In this document: one piece after another, positions 1-9,429 of the stretch
How positions within the stretch are numbered: position 1 is the stretch's first letter
How the letters are laid out: each line of letters opens with the position of its first letter
Assembly (NCBI RefSeq): GCF_958298935.1
Contig: NC_084936.1
Coordinates: 7,571,501-7,635,500, forward strand
Direction: 5' to 3'
From: Phragmites australis
Lineage: Eukaryota; Streptophyta; Magnoliopsida; Poales; Poaceae
Length of the DNA stretch: 64,000 nucleotides
The notes under the pieces: model-generated
The model's database searches: none
Told to the model about the DNA's origin: nothing
The model's input: the letters and a program-made list of their open reading frames with translations, nothing else
Position numbers and translations under genes: made by a program

Positions 1-1
1 C

Positions 2-163
2 CTCCTTGAGAAGCCATCCTCGATCGTCACGGAGGATGCCGAGGCCGAGGAAGAGCACGAGCCCTCTCCGGTGCTATCCACAGAGGAAGTGCTCACTCCC
101 TTCCTCAAGTGGCGGCAGCGGCTGAGAGGAGGGATGGAGTGTCTGCCGGTGGGCGTCGGGTCA
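2..163 (+). pseudogene. Unidentified ORF, interrupted by a copia insertion
   Basis: One plus-strand frame is open from base 2 to the insertion point. The peptide has an acidic Glu-rich stretch (around EEEHEPSP) followed by a basic segment (KWRQRLRGG). If the copia element and one GGTAC duplication are discounted, the same frame continues from 6432 to a TGA at 6472-6474. The insertion therefore split a frame that was open. Because a CACTA-type right terminus lies at 7064, the ORF may be the 3' end of a gene carried by that element, whose left part is outside the window. I do not recognise the family. Function unknown; the frame could be chance, though the GC-rich codon-like composition argues for real coding. 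Confidence 0.4.
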
Positions 164-168
164 GGTAC
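164..168. repeat. Target-site duplication GGTAC of copia element 1
   Basis: GGTAC precedes the TG start of the 5' LTR here and is repeated exactly at 6427-6431 just after the CA end of the 3' LTR. A perfect 5 bp duplication is the normal signature of LTR-retrotransposon integration and fixes both ends of the element. Confidence 0.95.
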
Positions 169-1540
169 TGTAGCAAAAATAGCCCTATTAGGCTATGATT
201 GTGATTTTGGTGATTAATGACAACATAGTCAACGGGACTAACATGTTTGTAAAGAATATATGTTAGTAGGTCTCATGGATATAATACATGAAGAAGCCAC
301 CAAAGTCAGGATAAAATTTGGTTGAATTGCACAAGTTTTAGGGAGTTTTGCCTCATCGGATGGTCCGGTGTTGAATGTGTTACACACACAAGACAATGAA
401 CAATGCATACAGACAGAGGCAGATTTGCCTCACCAGATAGTCCGGTGATCAGTGTTGTGCACACCGGAGCAATTCCACCAGAGAGGTTGCAGACGTGGAA
501 GCCCAGAGTTCAAGGCATCGGATAGTCCGGTGTAAATGAAGTGCACACACCAGATAATAAACAGTGCAAAGACGAAGAAGAAATAGAAGACCCCACCGGA
601 TAGTCCGGTGATTTATTTGAGTGGGATTCCAATGGCTAGTTTGTGAGAGTGTACTCACCGAATGATTTGGTGTTAGTACTACTATTCTCACCGGATCATC
701 CGGTGTTAACAGCCTCTTAGAGCCGTTCGGTTAACAGCTAGTGCGTGAGTTTGAGGCTATAAATACCCCTCCACTCAGTCATTTGAGTGTGCTGGAGTCC
801 TGAGAAGTTCATATACACCTGAAAAGACATCCAAGCCACCAAAGTGCTTAAAGTGATCATCCAAGGCGATTAAGCACAAGATTAGTGAGTTATTGGTACT
901 TATAGGCCTAGAGAGTGAGTTGCTAGGTGATTGCTGCCTAAAGAGTGGATCAAGGAGTGATCCAATAATGTACCTCTTGGTACGCCGGCACCTTAGAGTC
1001 TTGATGACTCGTCGGCAAGCTTTTTGACCCTCCGACTTGGTGTGGAACGACGACAAGGTGATTTTGCGGGGACACGGAGACCCTTTCATTTGTGGCTCAA
1101 GCTCGGAAGTGATCACGGTGGCAAGGAACCGGAAGAGAGGCTAGTGGTGAGACCTTACCTTGGTAGCTCATCCGGGTGGAGGTCTTGTTCTTGTGACTTG
1201 GTGGCTCAAAGGCCGTGACTGGGTGCCGACCGGGAGCATATCCTTTGTGGAGCTCCAATGTGGACTAAAGGTGGCATTCATGTCATCGATACCACGGTAA
1301 AAAATCATTGTGCCAAGTTTGCTCTCTCTACCTTATTTACGTTTCCGCATTTACTTACTTGCAATTTACCTTTTTAGATAGGTTGCAAGGGTTTTGATCG
1401 GTAGAGTAGACACACTAGATAAACCTAGAGCATATTTAGATAGAAATTAATATAGGTTTATCTTGTATTGTTTTTTTGAGCCGAAATAGTTTTAAGTGTT
1501 CTAATTCATCCCCCCTGTTAGGATGTCACCAATCCCTACA
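169..1540 (+). repeat. 5' LTR of copia element 1 (1,372 bp)
   Basis: Begins TGTAGC and ends CCTACA, and matches 4773-6426 along its length. A TATAAATA box lies at 758-765. The U3 part contains repeated imperfect palindromes of the form ACCGGA-n-TCCGGT (for example 595-610 and 690-706). Compared with the 3' LTR it lacks about 302 bp at position 620 and has about 20 extra bases near 990-1015. Confidence 0.93.
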
Positions 1541-1542
1541 AT

Positions 1543-1554
1543 TAGTATCAGAGC
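1543..1554 (+). other. Primer-binding site (tRNA-iMet type)
   Basis: TAGTATCAGAGC lies two bases after the 5' LTR and differs by one base from TGGTATCAGAGC, the usual complement of the initiator tRNA-Met 3' end used by plant copia elements. It fixes the plus orientation of the element. Confidence 0.85.
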
Positions 1555-1606
1555 CTCGTGCTCTTGATAGGCTTAAAATCCTAGAGTTGTGACGTCCGGG
1601 GTTGGG

Positions 1607-3636
1607 ATGGATTCCTATAGTGCTCCACTTTTCGATGGTATAAATTTCTCGCGTTGAAAAATTCTAATGTCTTGTTATTTGCAAGCTAGAGGCTTAGATG
1701 TTTGGAGAGTCACCGAGGAAGGGATGAAACCTCGTATCACCAACAAGGAGAGGTAATTAGATACATTGGCAAAGAGTATCCTTTTATCATCTATATGTGT
1801 TGATGCATTCAATCGTGTTTATTCTCTCACTAATACACATGATATTTGGAATAGTCTCATTGAATTACATGAAGGCACAAAGGATGTGCGCAATGAGAAA
1901 TATCATGTGCTTGTTACTAAGCTTAATGGCATCAAGCAACTACCCCATGAATGTGCTAATAACATATACTCACGTTTGAATATTCTTACCAATGAGATCA
2001 ATGGGTTAGGTTTGATGCCAATTGAAAATGATCAAGTGGTGAGAAGAATACTTCAAGCTCTTCTTCCAAAGTACAAGTTGATCGTCTCTATCATCTACGA
2101 CAACAATGACATCAAGAAGATGACTCCAAGTCAAGTGCTTGGCAAGATCACCGCCCACGAGATGATAATGAACATGAGGGTGGAAGCTTCTTCCTCATCC
2201 GACACTAAGAACCTTGCTCTCACAAGCAAGCAAGCTCAATGTTAACACATGAATGCAAGGATGAGGAGACAAGAGCAAGAGTCAAGCTCAAGCGAAGATG
2301 ATGGAGATCAAGATGAAGAGAGCTATAAAGAAGATGAGCAAATCACCTCACCTCAAGTGATGAAGAGATTGATCTCAAAGTCGCCAAGCTCATCTTACAA
2401 GTGGAGAGGAACATCAAGAAGATCAATGCCAAGATTGATCACCTAATCTCCATGAAGGACTTGGTTAAAACAATTGACCATATCAAGAAGGAGAAGAAGA
2501 AGACCAAGAACAAGAGGTTGACAAGGGGAAGAGACAAGGCATTCACAAGCATAGGAAGATGGGTGAGTGATTATGAAGATTCAAAGTTAAGTGATGAGAG
2601 CATCACCATCCATTCCTCCAAGAGAAGCTCTTTCTCAAGGTCATCATCACACAAGTCATCTCGCAAATCATCTCACAAGTGCCTTATGGCCAAAGGTATG
2701 GATAGCGATGTAAGTGATGATGAATCCGATGAGGATTCTCCTTCCTATGATGAACTCCTTCATTTGATCAATGAGAAGCAAAGGGCCCTTAAGAAACAAT
2801 CAAAAGAGCTTAAGAAATTCAATGCACTTAATGACATTCATGCTACCTTTGTTTCTAATTATGAACAATTATTGTACAAATTTAATTTGCTAAATAAAGA
2901 ACATGAAGAGCTTAAAGCTAAATTTGAGTGCATTGAATCTCAAACTAAGGTCACTTTGAAGCAATCCACCTCTTTTTTTAATTACAATCCTAAGGTAGAT
3001 GCTTCTACTTCTTGTAATGATTTATATGTTTTATCTAGCTCACCATTTTGCAATGAGATTTGTATTGAGAATGTTGTTGTAGAACAATCTAATGAACATA
3101 TTGCACAAGAAAATGATAAGCTCAAGCAAAAAGTGGAGAAGCTCAAGGAGGACTTGGCAATATTAAAGGGCAAAGGACATGTCCAACTTCCTCAAGATAA
3201 CCGTGCTTTCATGGTGAAGAAGCTTGTAGAGGGGTCAATCGTGACATGCTTCAAATGCCATCAAGAAGGCCACAAGTCCTTTCAATGCAAGCAAGTGAAG
3301 AAGGAGACCAAGGAGAAGAAGAAGATGGCAAACCTCTCCAACAGGACCTCCAACCTCTACACCAAACCCAACTACAAGAACAATATAAAGAGCAATCACT
3401 ACAAGCTCAAGAAGAAGGAAAATAGCAATGTGGTTGCACACATGATTGGAAAGAAGGATCAGAGGTGGAACCAACCCATTTGGGTGCCCAAGGAAGTCAT
3501 CGCCAACATAAAGGGCCCCAATCATTTTGGGTTCCAAAGAAGACTTGAAGCCCCAGGTGGCTACGGGGTTTTGGAGGTGAAGATACTTGGCTTACAAGAT
3601 GGAGTGAAGATTCAAGCAAAGAAGTCAAGTATATAA
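1607..3636 (+). pseudogene. Copia Gag polyprotein, degenerate
   Basis: Gag would start at ATG 1607 (MDSYSAPLFDG). It shows a UBN2 / copia gag-polypeptide domain (around 1760-2190; motifs such as DIWNSLIELHEG and LPKYKLIV), then an acidic, Ser-rich linker, a Lys-rich coiled-coil-like region (2400-3180) and one CCHC zinc knuckle CFKCHQEGHKSFQC near 3247-3290. It ends in a basic tail containing WVPKEV and GPNHFGF, typical of the long Gag proteins of SIRE/Maximus copia elements. In-frame stops occur at 1655-1657, 1754-1756 and 2243-2245. Coding shifts from frame 2 to frame 1 between about 2330 and 2365. The product would package element RNA; this copy cannot make it in full. Confidence 0.85.
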
Positions 3637-4772
3637 GATTGAGCGCATTGATGAAGATCATGAATATCATATACCCAAATCCCCATCTAAAGGTAAAAGA
3701 GGTAATGGAGCTAGATGCAAAATCCTTTCATTTGTGTAGCTCATTTGCCTTATCTAGGATTGCAAAGGTTTATTTTTTCTATTCATTGCAATGCCTAGTG
3801 TAGGTTTTTATATGGTAGGTTGCTTGTGTTTATTTCTAACCCATGAGCAACGGAAGTGGTTCATTAGTTGTAGGCTATTTACATGGCACTTTTCTTTCAT
3901 TAGGTATCTTTTATGTGTCATGATCCAATGTATAGGATAAGTCCACATTGGTATCGATAGCAAGTGCATATATCTCACAAGTATTCAACACTTGTATGCA
4001 CACATTTAGACGGAGTATATCTTATAGGTTGTGATTTTGAGACTAACATGTGTTGCAAATTGTATCTCTTGTAGTCTCATGGAGCAATCAACATGTTCCT
4101 CGAGGTATGCAATACTTAAATGCTTCAATTGGTATCATTGTCAAATATTTCTTTATTTAAGCTACCTCTATGCATAATATAGCTTAAACTTCCTATCTTG
4201 ACATATTATCTAGTTGTGCATATGTTTCTTTCTCATCATATGTATGCACACATATAGGGGGAGTTTAGACTATATTATGTGAGTTTCATGAATTATGATC
4301 AATGTGCTTTCATAGATTTCAATTGGTATCATTCTTTTGTAGTGAGATTCTTACAATTGGTATAATTTTTAATTGGATCATGATTTGTGAAACTCTCTCC
4401 CATGTGCTCTAATATTTTTCCCTTTAAGTTTAACATGTGCATATAGTCCTTTTTGGAAGATTGTTGATAAAGGGGGAGAAGTTTGATGACCAAAGCAAGG
4501 AATGCAAGATGAATGATGTGGGGAGATTGAAGTAAAGTGCAAGATACTTGAAGGTTAACAAAGGGGGAGAAGCTCTTGCTTAGGTCAATCAAGGGAGATA
4601 GTGGAATAGGAGAAAGGGGGAGCCACAACATAAGGGGAACAAAGTGGTAAGAACATGTATCCAAGCAAAGAGGTATGGTTTTGAAAACTTCTTGACTTCA
4701 TGTAGATATCAATTGGCATCATTTGCCTCTTGCTTTGGTTGTGTTGTCATCAATCACCAAAAAGGGAGAGAT
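3637..4772 (+). other. Non-coding 3' interior and polypurine tract of copia element 1
   Basis: No ORF with copia pol similarity is present. The segment is AT-rich and contains repeated short purine runs (GGGGGAGTTT near 4258, AAAGGGGGAGAAG near 4471 and 4560). The final run AAAGGGAGAGAT at 4761-4772 abuts the 3' LTR and is the best polypurine tract for plus-strand priming. Confidence 0.7.
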
Positions 4773-6426
4773 TGTAGCGAAAACGACCCTATTAGGTCAT
4801 GATTGTGATTTTGGTGATTAATGACAACATAGTCAATGGGAGTAACATGTTTGTCAATAATATATATTAGTAGATCTCATAGATGCAATACATGAAGAAG
4901 CCACCGAAACCGGAATATAGTTTGGTTGAATTGGACAAGTTCCAGGGAGTTTTGCCTCACCGGATGGTCCGATGTTAAATGTGTTACACACACCAGACAA
5001 TGCACAGTGCATATAGACAGAGGCAGGTTTGCCTCACCAGATAGTCCGATGATCAGTGTTGTGCACACCGGAGCAATTCCACCAGAGAGGTTGTAGACGT
5101 GGAAGCCCGGAGTTCAAGGCATCAGATAGTCCGGCGTAAATGAAGTGCACACACCGAACAATAAATAGTGTAAAGACGAAGAAGAAACAGAAGACCCCAC
5201 CGGATAGTCCGGTGATTGATTTGAACACACCGTAGGAAAGCACCAGAGCATTGTTGATAAAGGAGAAAATGCAGTGACCTCACTGGAAGGTCCGGTGCTC
5301 TTAAGATGTATTCACCAGAGCATATTTTTCAGAGAGGGTTGCATTGGCTCGGATGGCTGAGGATAACTCACCGGATGGTCCGGTGATAAAGTGATGTGCA
5401 CCAGAAATACACCGAAGCAATTTACACAGAGAAGAAGTTGGCTCGGATGGTTAAGGTATATTCACCGGAATGTCCGGTGATTATGTTGTAAAATACACCA
5501 GAGTATACGGTGTTCACAGAGATTTGAGTGGGGTTCCAATGGCTAGATTGTGAGAGTGTACTCACCAGATGATCCGGTGTTAGTGCTACTATTGTCACCG
5601 GATCATCTGGTGTTAACAACCTTTTAGAGCCATTGGGTTAACGGCTAATGCACAAGTTTGAGGCTATAAATACCTCCCACTCAGTCATTTTAGTGTGCTG
5701 GAGCCCAGAGAAGTTCATATACACCTGAGAAGACATCCAAGCCACCAAAGTACTTAAACTGTTCATCCAAGGCGATTAAGCACAAGATTAGTGAGTGATT
5801 AGTGCTTATAGGCCTAGAGAGTGAGTTGCTAGGTAATTGCTGCCTAGAGAGTGGATTAAGGAGTGATCCAACAGTGTACCTCTTGGTACACCAGTGAGCT
5901 TGTTGACCCTCTGACTTGGTGTGGAGCGGTGGCAAGGCGATTCTGCGGGGATGCGAAGACCCTTGCCTTTGTGGCTCAAGCTCCGAAGTGATCACAGCGG
6001 CAAGGAACCGGAAGAGAGGCTAGTGGTGAGACCTTGCCTTGGTGGCTTGGTGGCTCATCCGGGTGGAGGCCTTGTCTTTGTGACTCGATGGCTCAAAGGC
6101 CGTGACCTGGTGCCGACCGGGAGCATATCCTTTTTGGAGCTCCAACGTGTACTATGAGTGGCATTCATACCATCGATACCACAAGAAAAAATCATTGTGC
6201 CGAGTTTGCTGTCTCTACCTTATTTACGTTTCTGCATTTACTTAGTTGCAATTTACCTTCTTAGATAGGTTGCAAGGGCTTTGATCGGTAGAGTAGACAC
6301 ACTAAATAAACCTAGAGCATATTTAGATAGAAATTGATATAGGTTTATCTTGTATTATTTTTTTGAGCTAAAATATTTTTAAGTGTCCTAATTCATTCCC
6401 CTCTTAGGACGTCTTCGATCCTTACA
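4773..6426 (+). repeat. 3' LTR of copia element 1 (1,654 bp)
   Basis: Starts TGTAGC and ends CTTACA, followed by the GGTAC duplication. TATAAATA at 5665-5672 corresponds to the box in the 5' LTR. It carries a block of about 302 bp (about 5225-5526), absent from the 5' copy, that lies between short direct repeats (ATTTGA). The block contains extra ACCGGA/TCCGGT palindromes. Many substitutions separate the two LTRs, so the insertion is old relative to the gypsy element at 16329. Confidence 0.93.
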
Positions 6427-7064
6427 GGTACTACGGCGGCAACAGTAGCTCCGATCACCGCAACAGGTGTTTGATTTGTTCGACATGTATTCACCACAAT
6501 AGGTGTTCAACAGTAGCAGCGCCTCATCTGATCTTACCGTCTCCACCTCATGTATTCGATTTGTGTTCGATTTGTTCGAACTGTGAATAGCACCGATGTT
6601 CTACAGCTTTATGTTCAATTTGTTCCATCTGATATGTGAGATGAGTCGATTGTGAGGAGATAAGATGAGTTGAGTTGATCTGTTCTTGTGATGAGATGAG
6701 ATGAGTTGGTCAGTTCTTGTGTTGAGTTGATTTGATTATGAGACGTCTGTATTGTGGCGGCAGCCTTTGTATCACCACATTTTCTTGTGCAAGGCAGAGC
6801 AAGTGAGCGCATGCGAGCAAGCGCGACGGCGGGCGTGTGGCTGAGCGGCTACGTGGAGCTGGCTCATTTTTTGTTTTTGTTTTTCGGGAGGAGGCATCAC
6901 TGCCGTTTGGAGCCACGAACCGGTAGTGATGCCTACTTTCAGTGCTAATTCCAGACCCGACACTGATAGTAACTTACTATCAGTACCGAGTAATCAGTGT
7001 TGGATCAAAACCCGTCACTAATGGTAATTTTGAACCACCACTGATGGGGTGTTCTGCTATAGTG
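6427..7064. mobile_element. Right end of a CACTA-type DNA transposon
   Basis: The sequence ends CTATAGTG at 7057-7064; read on the other strand this is CACTATAGCAGAAC, a CACTA-type terminus. Just inside are subterminal repeats built around 'CATCACTACCGG' and 'GGCAGTGATGCC' (6890-6935), and further CACTGAT/ATCAGT motifs up to 7050. The element extends leftwards, through the copia insertion, beyond the window start. 6475-6890 contains no convincing gene; it is TG- and GATGAG-rich and ends in a GC-rich stretch (6790-6870). Confidence 0.65.
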
Positions 7065-7302
7065 TTGTGACATTTTTTTTCAACAGTGATGATGCATAAC
7101 GTCATAAAAGAAATGATGATACAATATCATCGTAATTTCTATGACGAAAAAGCTTTCATTCGTCACTGAATTTGATTAGAGACGCAAGAAAGGTAACAAA
7201 CAAATTTTCGTCATACGACCGTTACAAATTTCATGCCATGAAAAATATTCAATAATAAGTGACGAAAGCTTATGGTCACAGAATAGCAGATTTGTTGTAG
7301 TG
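7065..7302. mobile_element. Second CACTA-like terminus with TGACG subterminal motifs
   Basis: The segment ends TTTGTTGTAGTG at 7291-7302, i.e. CACTACAACAAA on the other strand, the common grass CACTA terminal sequence. Inside are repeated CGTCA/TGACG motifs (7099, 7144, 7158, 7211, 7261). It abuts LINE coding sequence, whose frame is lost exactly at this terminus. No matching left end was found to its left, so it is a truncated end or a short non-autonomous element. Confidence 0.55.
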
Positions 7303-8930
7303 GCTATACTGGTATTCATGAATTAAGTCTAGAATCCTGGATTGCAGCCTATTAGCAAGAATCTTGGTGATGAGCTTGATAGCATTATTCAGCAAGGAGA
7401 TGGGTCTGTAATAATTAGCTGTCACTGGATTGTTGACCTTGGGGATAAAGGTAATATGGGACATGTTAAGCGATATGAGATAAAGAATACCCTCTTCAAA
7501 CTATTTAAACATGCCATAAAAGTCCTCCTAGATGATGTGCCAACATTTCTTGAAGAACAAGTCGTTGAACCCATCGGGTCTAGGAGCCTTATCAGAGGGT
7601 ATTTTCTTAAAAATATCATCAATCTCCTCAATGGAGAAAGGGTCAGCAAGAGTGGCCAGGACTTCTTTGGGATGAACGAGAGATTCTAGCTCAAAGACCA
7701 TATCAGTATCACCAAGAACACCCATTCTGTCACTGTAAACCTACCAAAGAATAGTAGCCTTCTGATTATGATCAGTGATCACAAGACCATCCTTAGTTTC
7801 TAGGCTTGTGATAATGTTGATTATGTATGTTTCCGTGGCTGCCACATGGAAGAATTTGGTATCCTCATCCCCAAATTTAACCCATCTGATGGTGTATCTC
7901 TTCCTCCAGTAATCATTCTATGCTTTGAGTAGCTTTATGATGTGGGTTTTAAGGATATTCCTAAATTTATTTTCTTGCGGGAGAGGGGCCTATTCTCCTC
8001 TAGTTTGTCCAAGACTAGAAGAGAGTCATTGCTTTCCTTGAGAATCCTATTTTTGTATGAAATGGTTTTACTCCATTTCTTTAAGTTTCTTTTGAGCAAC
8101 TTCATCTTAGCAACCATCTTGGAGGGGAGGTTAGTTGCCTTAAGGTTGTCATTCCAAGAGCTTTGGACCACATCAAGGAACCCGGGTTGGTGAACCCAAA
8201 AGTTCACAAATCTGAAAAATTTAGCTTTAGGGATGCTGGTTCCAATTTGGACAAAGCAAGGGATGTGATCTGAAATGGGCTTGGACATAGGAATGAGGAG
8301 AGTGTTGGGAAAGCTTATAGTCCAATGTACCGAAGTGAAGCAACAATCTAACTATTCCAAAAGAGGGTCCTCTTGCATGTTACTGCATGTGTAGCTTCTG
8401 CCTTTAAGAGGGATTTCTAGTAGCCAAGCTGACTGATGATGTCATCGAACATGATCATGTTACTGATGTTACCTCCAGGTTTGTTCCTGTTGCAAGAACT
8501 TCTGTACAAATTGAAATCTCCAAGCAGCATCCAGTTATTGTCATCCTGGAGGTCCGTACTAATAGCCAATCAATGAAACGTTCCTTGGGTTCCTCATGGC
8601 ATGGGCCGTAGATGGTCGAAAGCTTCCAGGCTGTAGCATCTAGCATTGATGTGAAGGAAATAGTAATCTCATAACTAGAAATGCTAACAACCTGACCAGA
8701 TAGATGAGCCCCAACCCAAGCAACAAGAATGCCACCATAATTTCCATCAGAGGGAGAAAAAACAAATATATTGAACCTTTTGGGAGCTAACTTTCTGATG
8801 TAGGAGCTGTCAAAAGAATTTCTATTTGTTCTTGGACATAGAGACCTGAGCAAACACTTTCCTCTACCTTGGCGCTTACTACCCTCCATTTATCCTCCCC
8901 ATTGATGCCCTTAACATTCCAGTTGAAGAC
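7303..8930 (-). pseudogene. LINE ORF2 (endonuclease and partial reverse transcriptase), degenerate
   Basis: Read on minus: a WNVKGIN motif near 8910-8925 marks the AP-endonuclease start. NYGGILVAW and STIYGPCHE (8455-8760) are endonuclease blocks, and SDHIPCFVQI (near 8260) is the endonuclease C-terminal SDH motif. A linker follows with WVKFGDEDTKFFH (about 7850-7890), then ADPFSIEEID and KAPRPDGFNDLFFKKCW (7530-7620), and YRPISLLNNAIKLITKILANRLQ (7330-7400) from RT blocks 1-2. Several frames and stops are needed to read it, so it is inactive. L1-type plant LINE ORF2 continues about 700 residues further; that part is absent. Confidence 0.85.
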
Positions 8931-9330
8931 CTTCCAACTTCTATTGTGATTACTCATCAATCAAACGATGGAAAATAGAAAGCCTCACCTAGTCACAAAG
9001 TGGGAGATGCAAAGGCCCAAGAGCTTCACTGGTTGGGCCCTGAAAAGCACCGCAAAGCTGCGAACATATACTCAAAAAGGACCAGCAGGGAGCAACTATC
9101 CTAATTGTCGGATTCTGAATAGTAAAGGAGGTAGTGCCAAAAAGATCGATAAGTGTAAGAGATGTGAGACTAGTGCACCCGGACCATGGTAACTCAAGAA
9201 CACAACAAATCCCCGCAAGGAGGAAGGGTAGGCCAGATCGCATAGGGAAAATAGAACGACCAGAACGTAGATAGAAGGGGGGGATAGCTTCCAAACAATA
9301 AAAATTTGTTTGCAAATCAAGTTTAACAAT
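7303..9330 (-). mobile_element. LINE (L1-type) fragment 1, truncated within the reverse transcriptase
   Basis: Minus-strand LINE with an apparent 5' UTR (about 8960-9330), endonuclease, and the start of reverse transcriptase, cut off at 7302 by the CACTA-like terminus. The RT portion past NRLQSRILDLIHE is missing. There is no poly-A tail or target-site duplication because the 3' half is gone. No separate ORF1 was recognised. Confidence 0.8.
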
Positions 9331-9395
9331 ATTGAGGTTTTTTTATTCAATAGGGGTCACTGATTTTTTGTTCTTGTTCACTATTTCTGTTTCAG

Positions 9396-9429
9396 ATTAA
9401 GCAAGGGTATCACTCTATTGGACAGATGG
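9396..9429 (+). pseudogene. Exon piece of the Ulp1-like gene, left of the solo LTR
   Basis: An acceptor-like TTTCAG ends at 9395 and an open stretch (IKQGYHSIG...) runs to the solo LTR. The frame resumes at 13500 after the LTR and reads through SKVKPSLSSL to a donor-like GTTTGT near 13553. The solo LTR thus landed inside an exon of about 84 bp. 9331-9395 is intron- or leader-like, AT-rich sequence. Confidence 0.5.

Larger units (their letters stand above)
169..6426 (+). mobile_element. Copia-type LTR retrotransposon with Gag only (TR-GAG-like), degenerate
   Basis: A 6,258 bp element bounded by TG...CA LTRs (169-1540 and 4773-6426) and a 5 bp duplication. It has a primer-binding site after the 5' LTR and a purine-rich tract before the 3' LTR. 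The interior holds a copia-type Gag (UBN2 domain plus CCHC knuckle) but no recognisable protease, integrase, reverse transcriptase or RNase H in any frame. About 1.1 kb after Gag is non-coding with several 'AAGGGGGAG' purine runs, as seen downstream of pol in large grass SIRE/Maximus copia elements. This layout matches the published class of terminal-repeat retrotransposons with only a GAG domain. Gag carries stops and a frameshift, so even that protein is lost; mobility would have needed a partner element. Confidence 0.9.
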
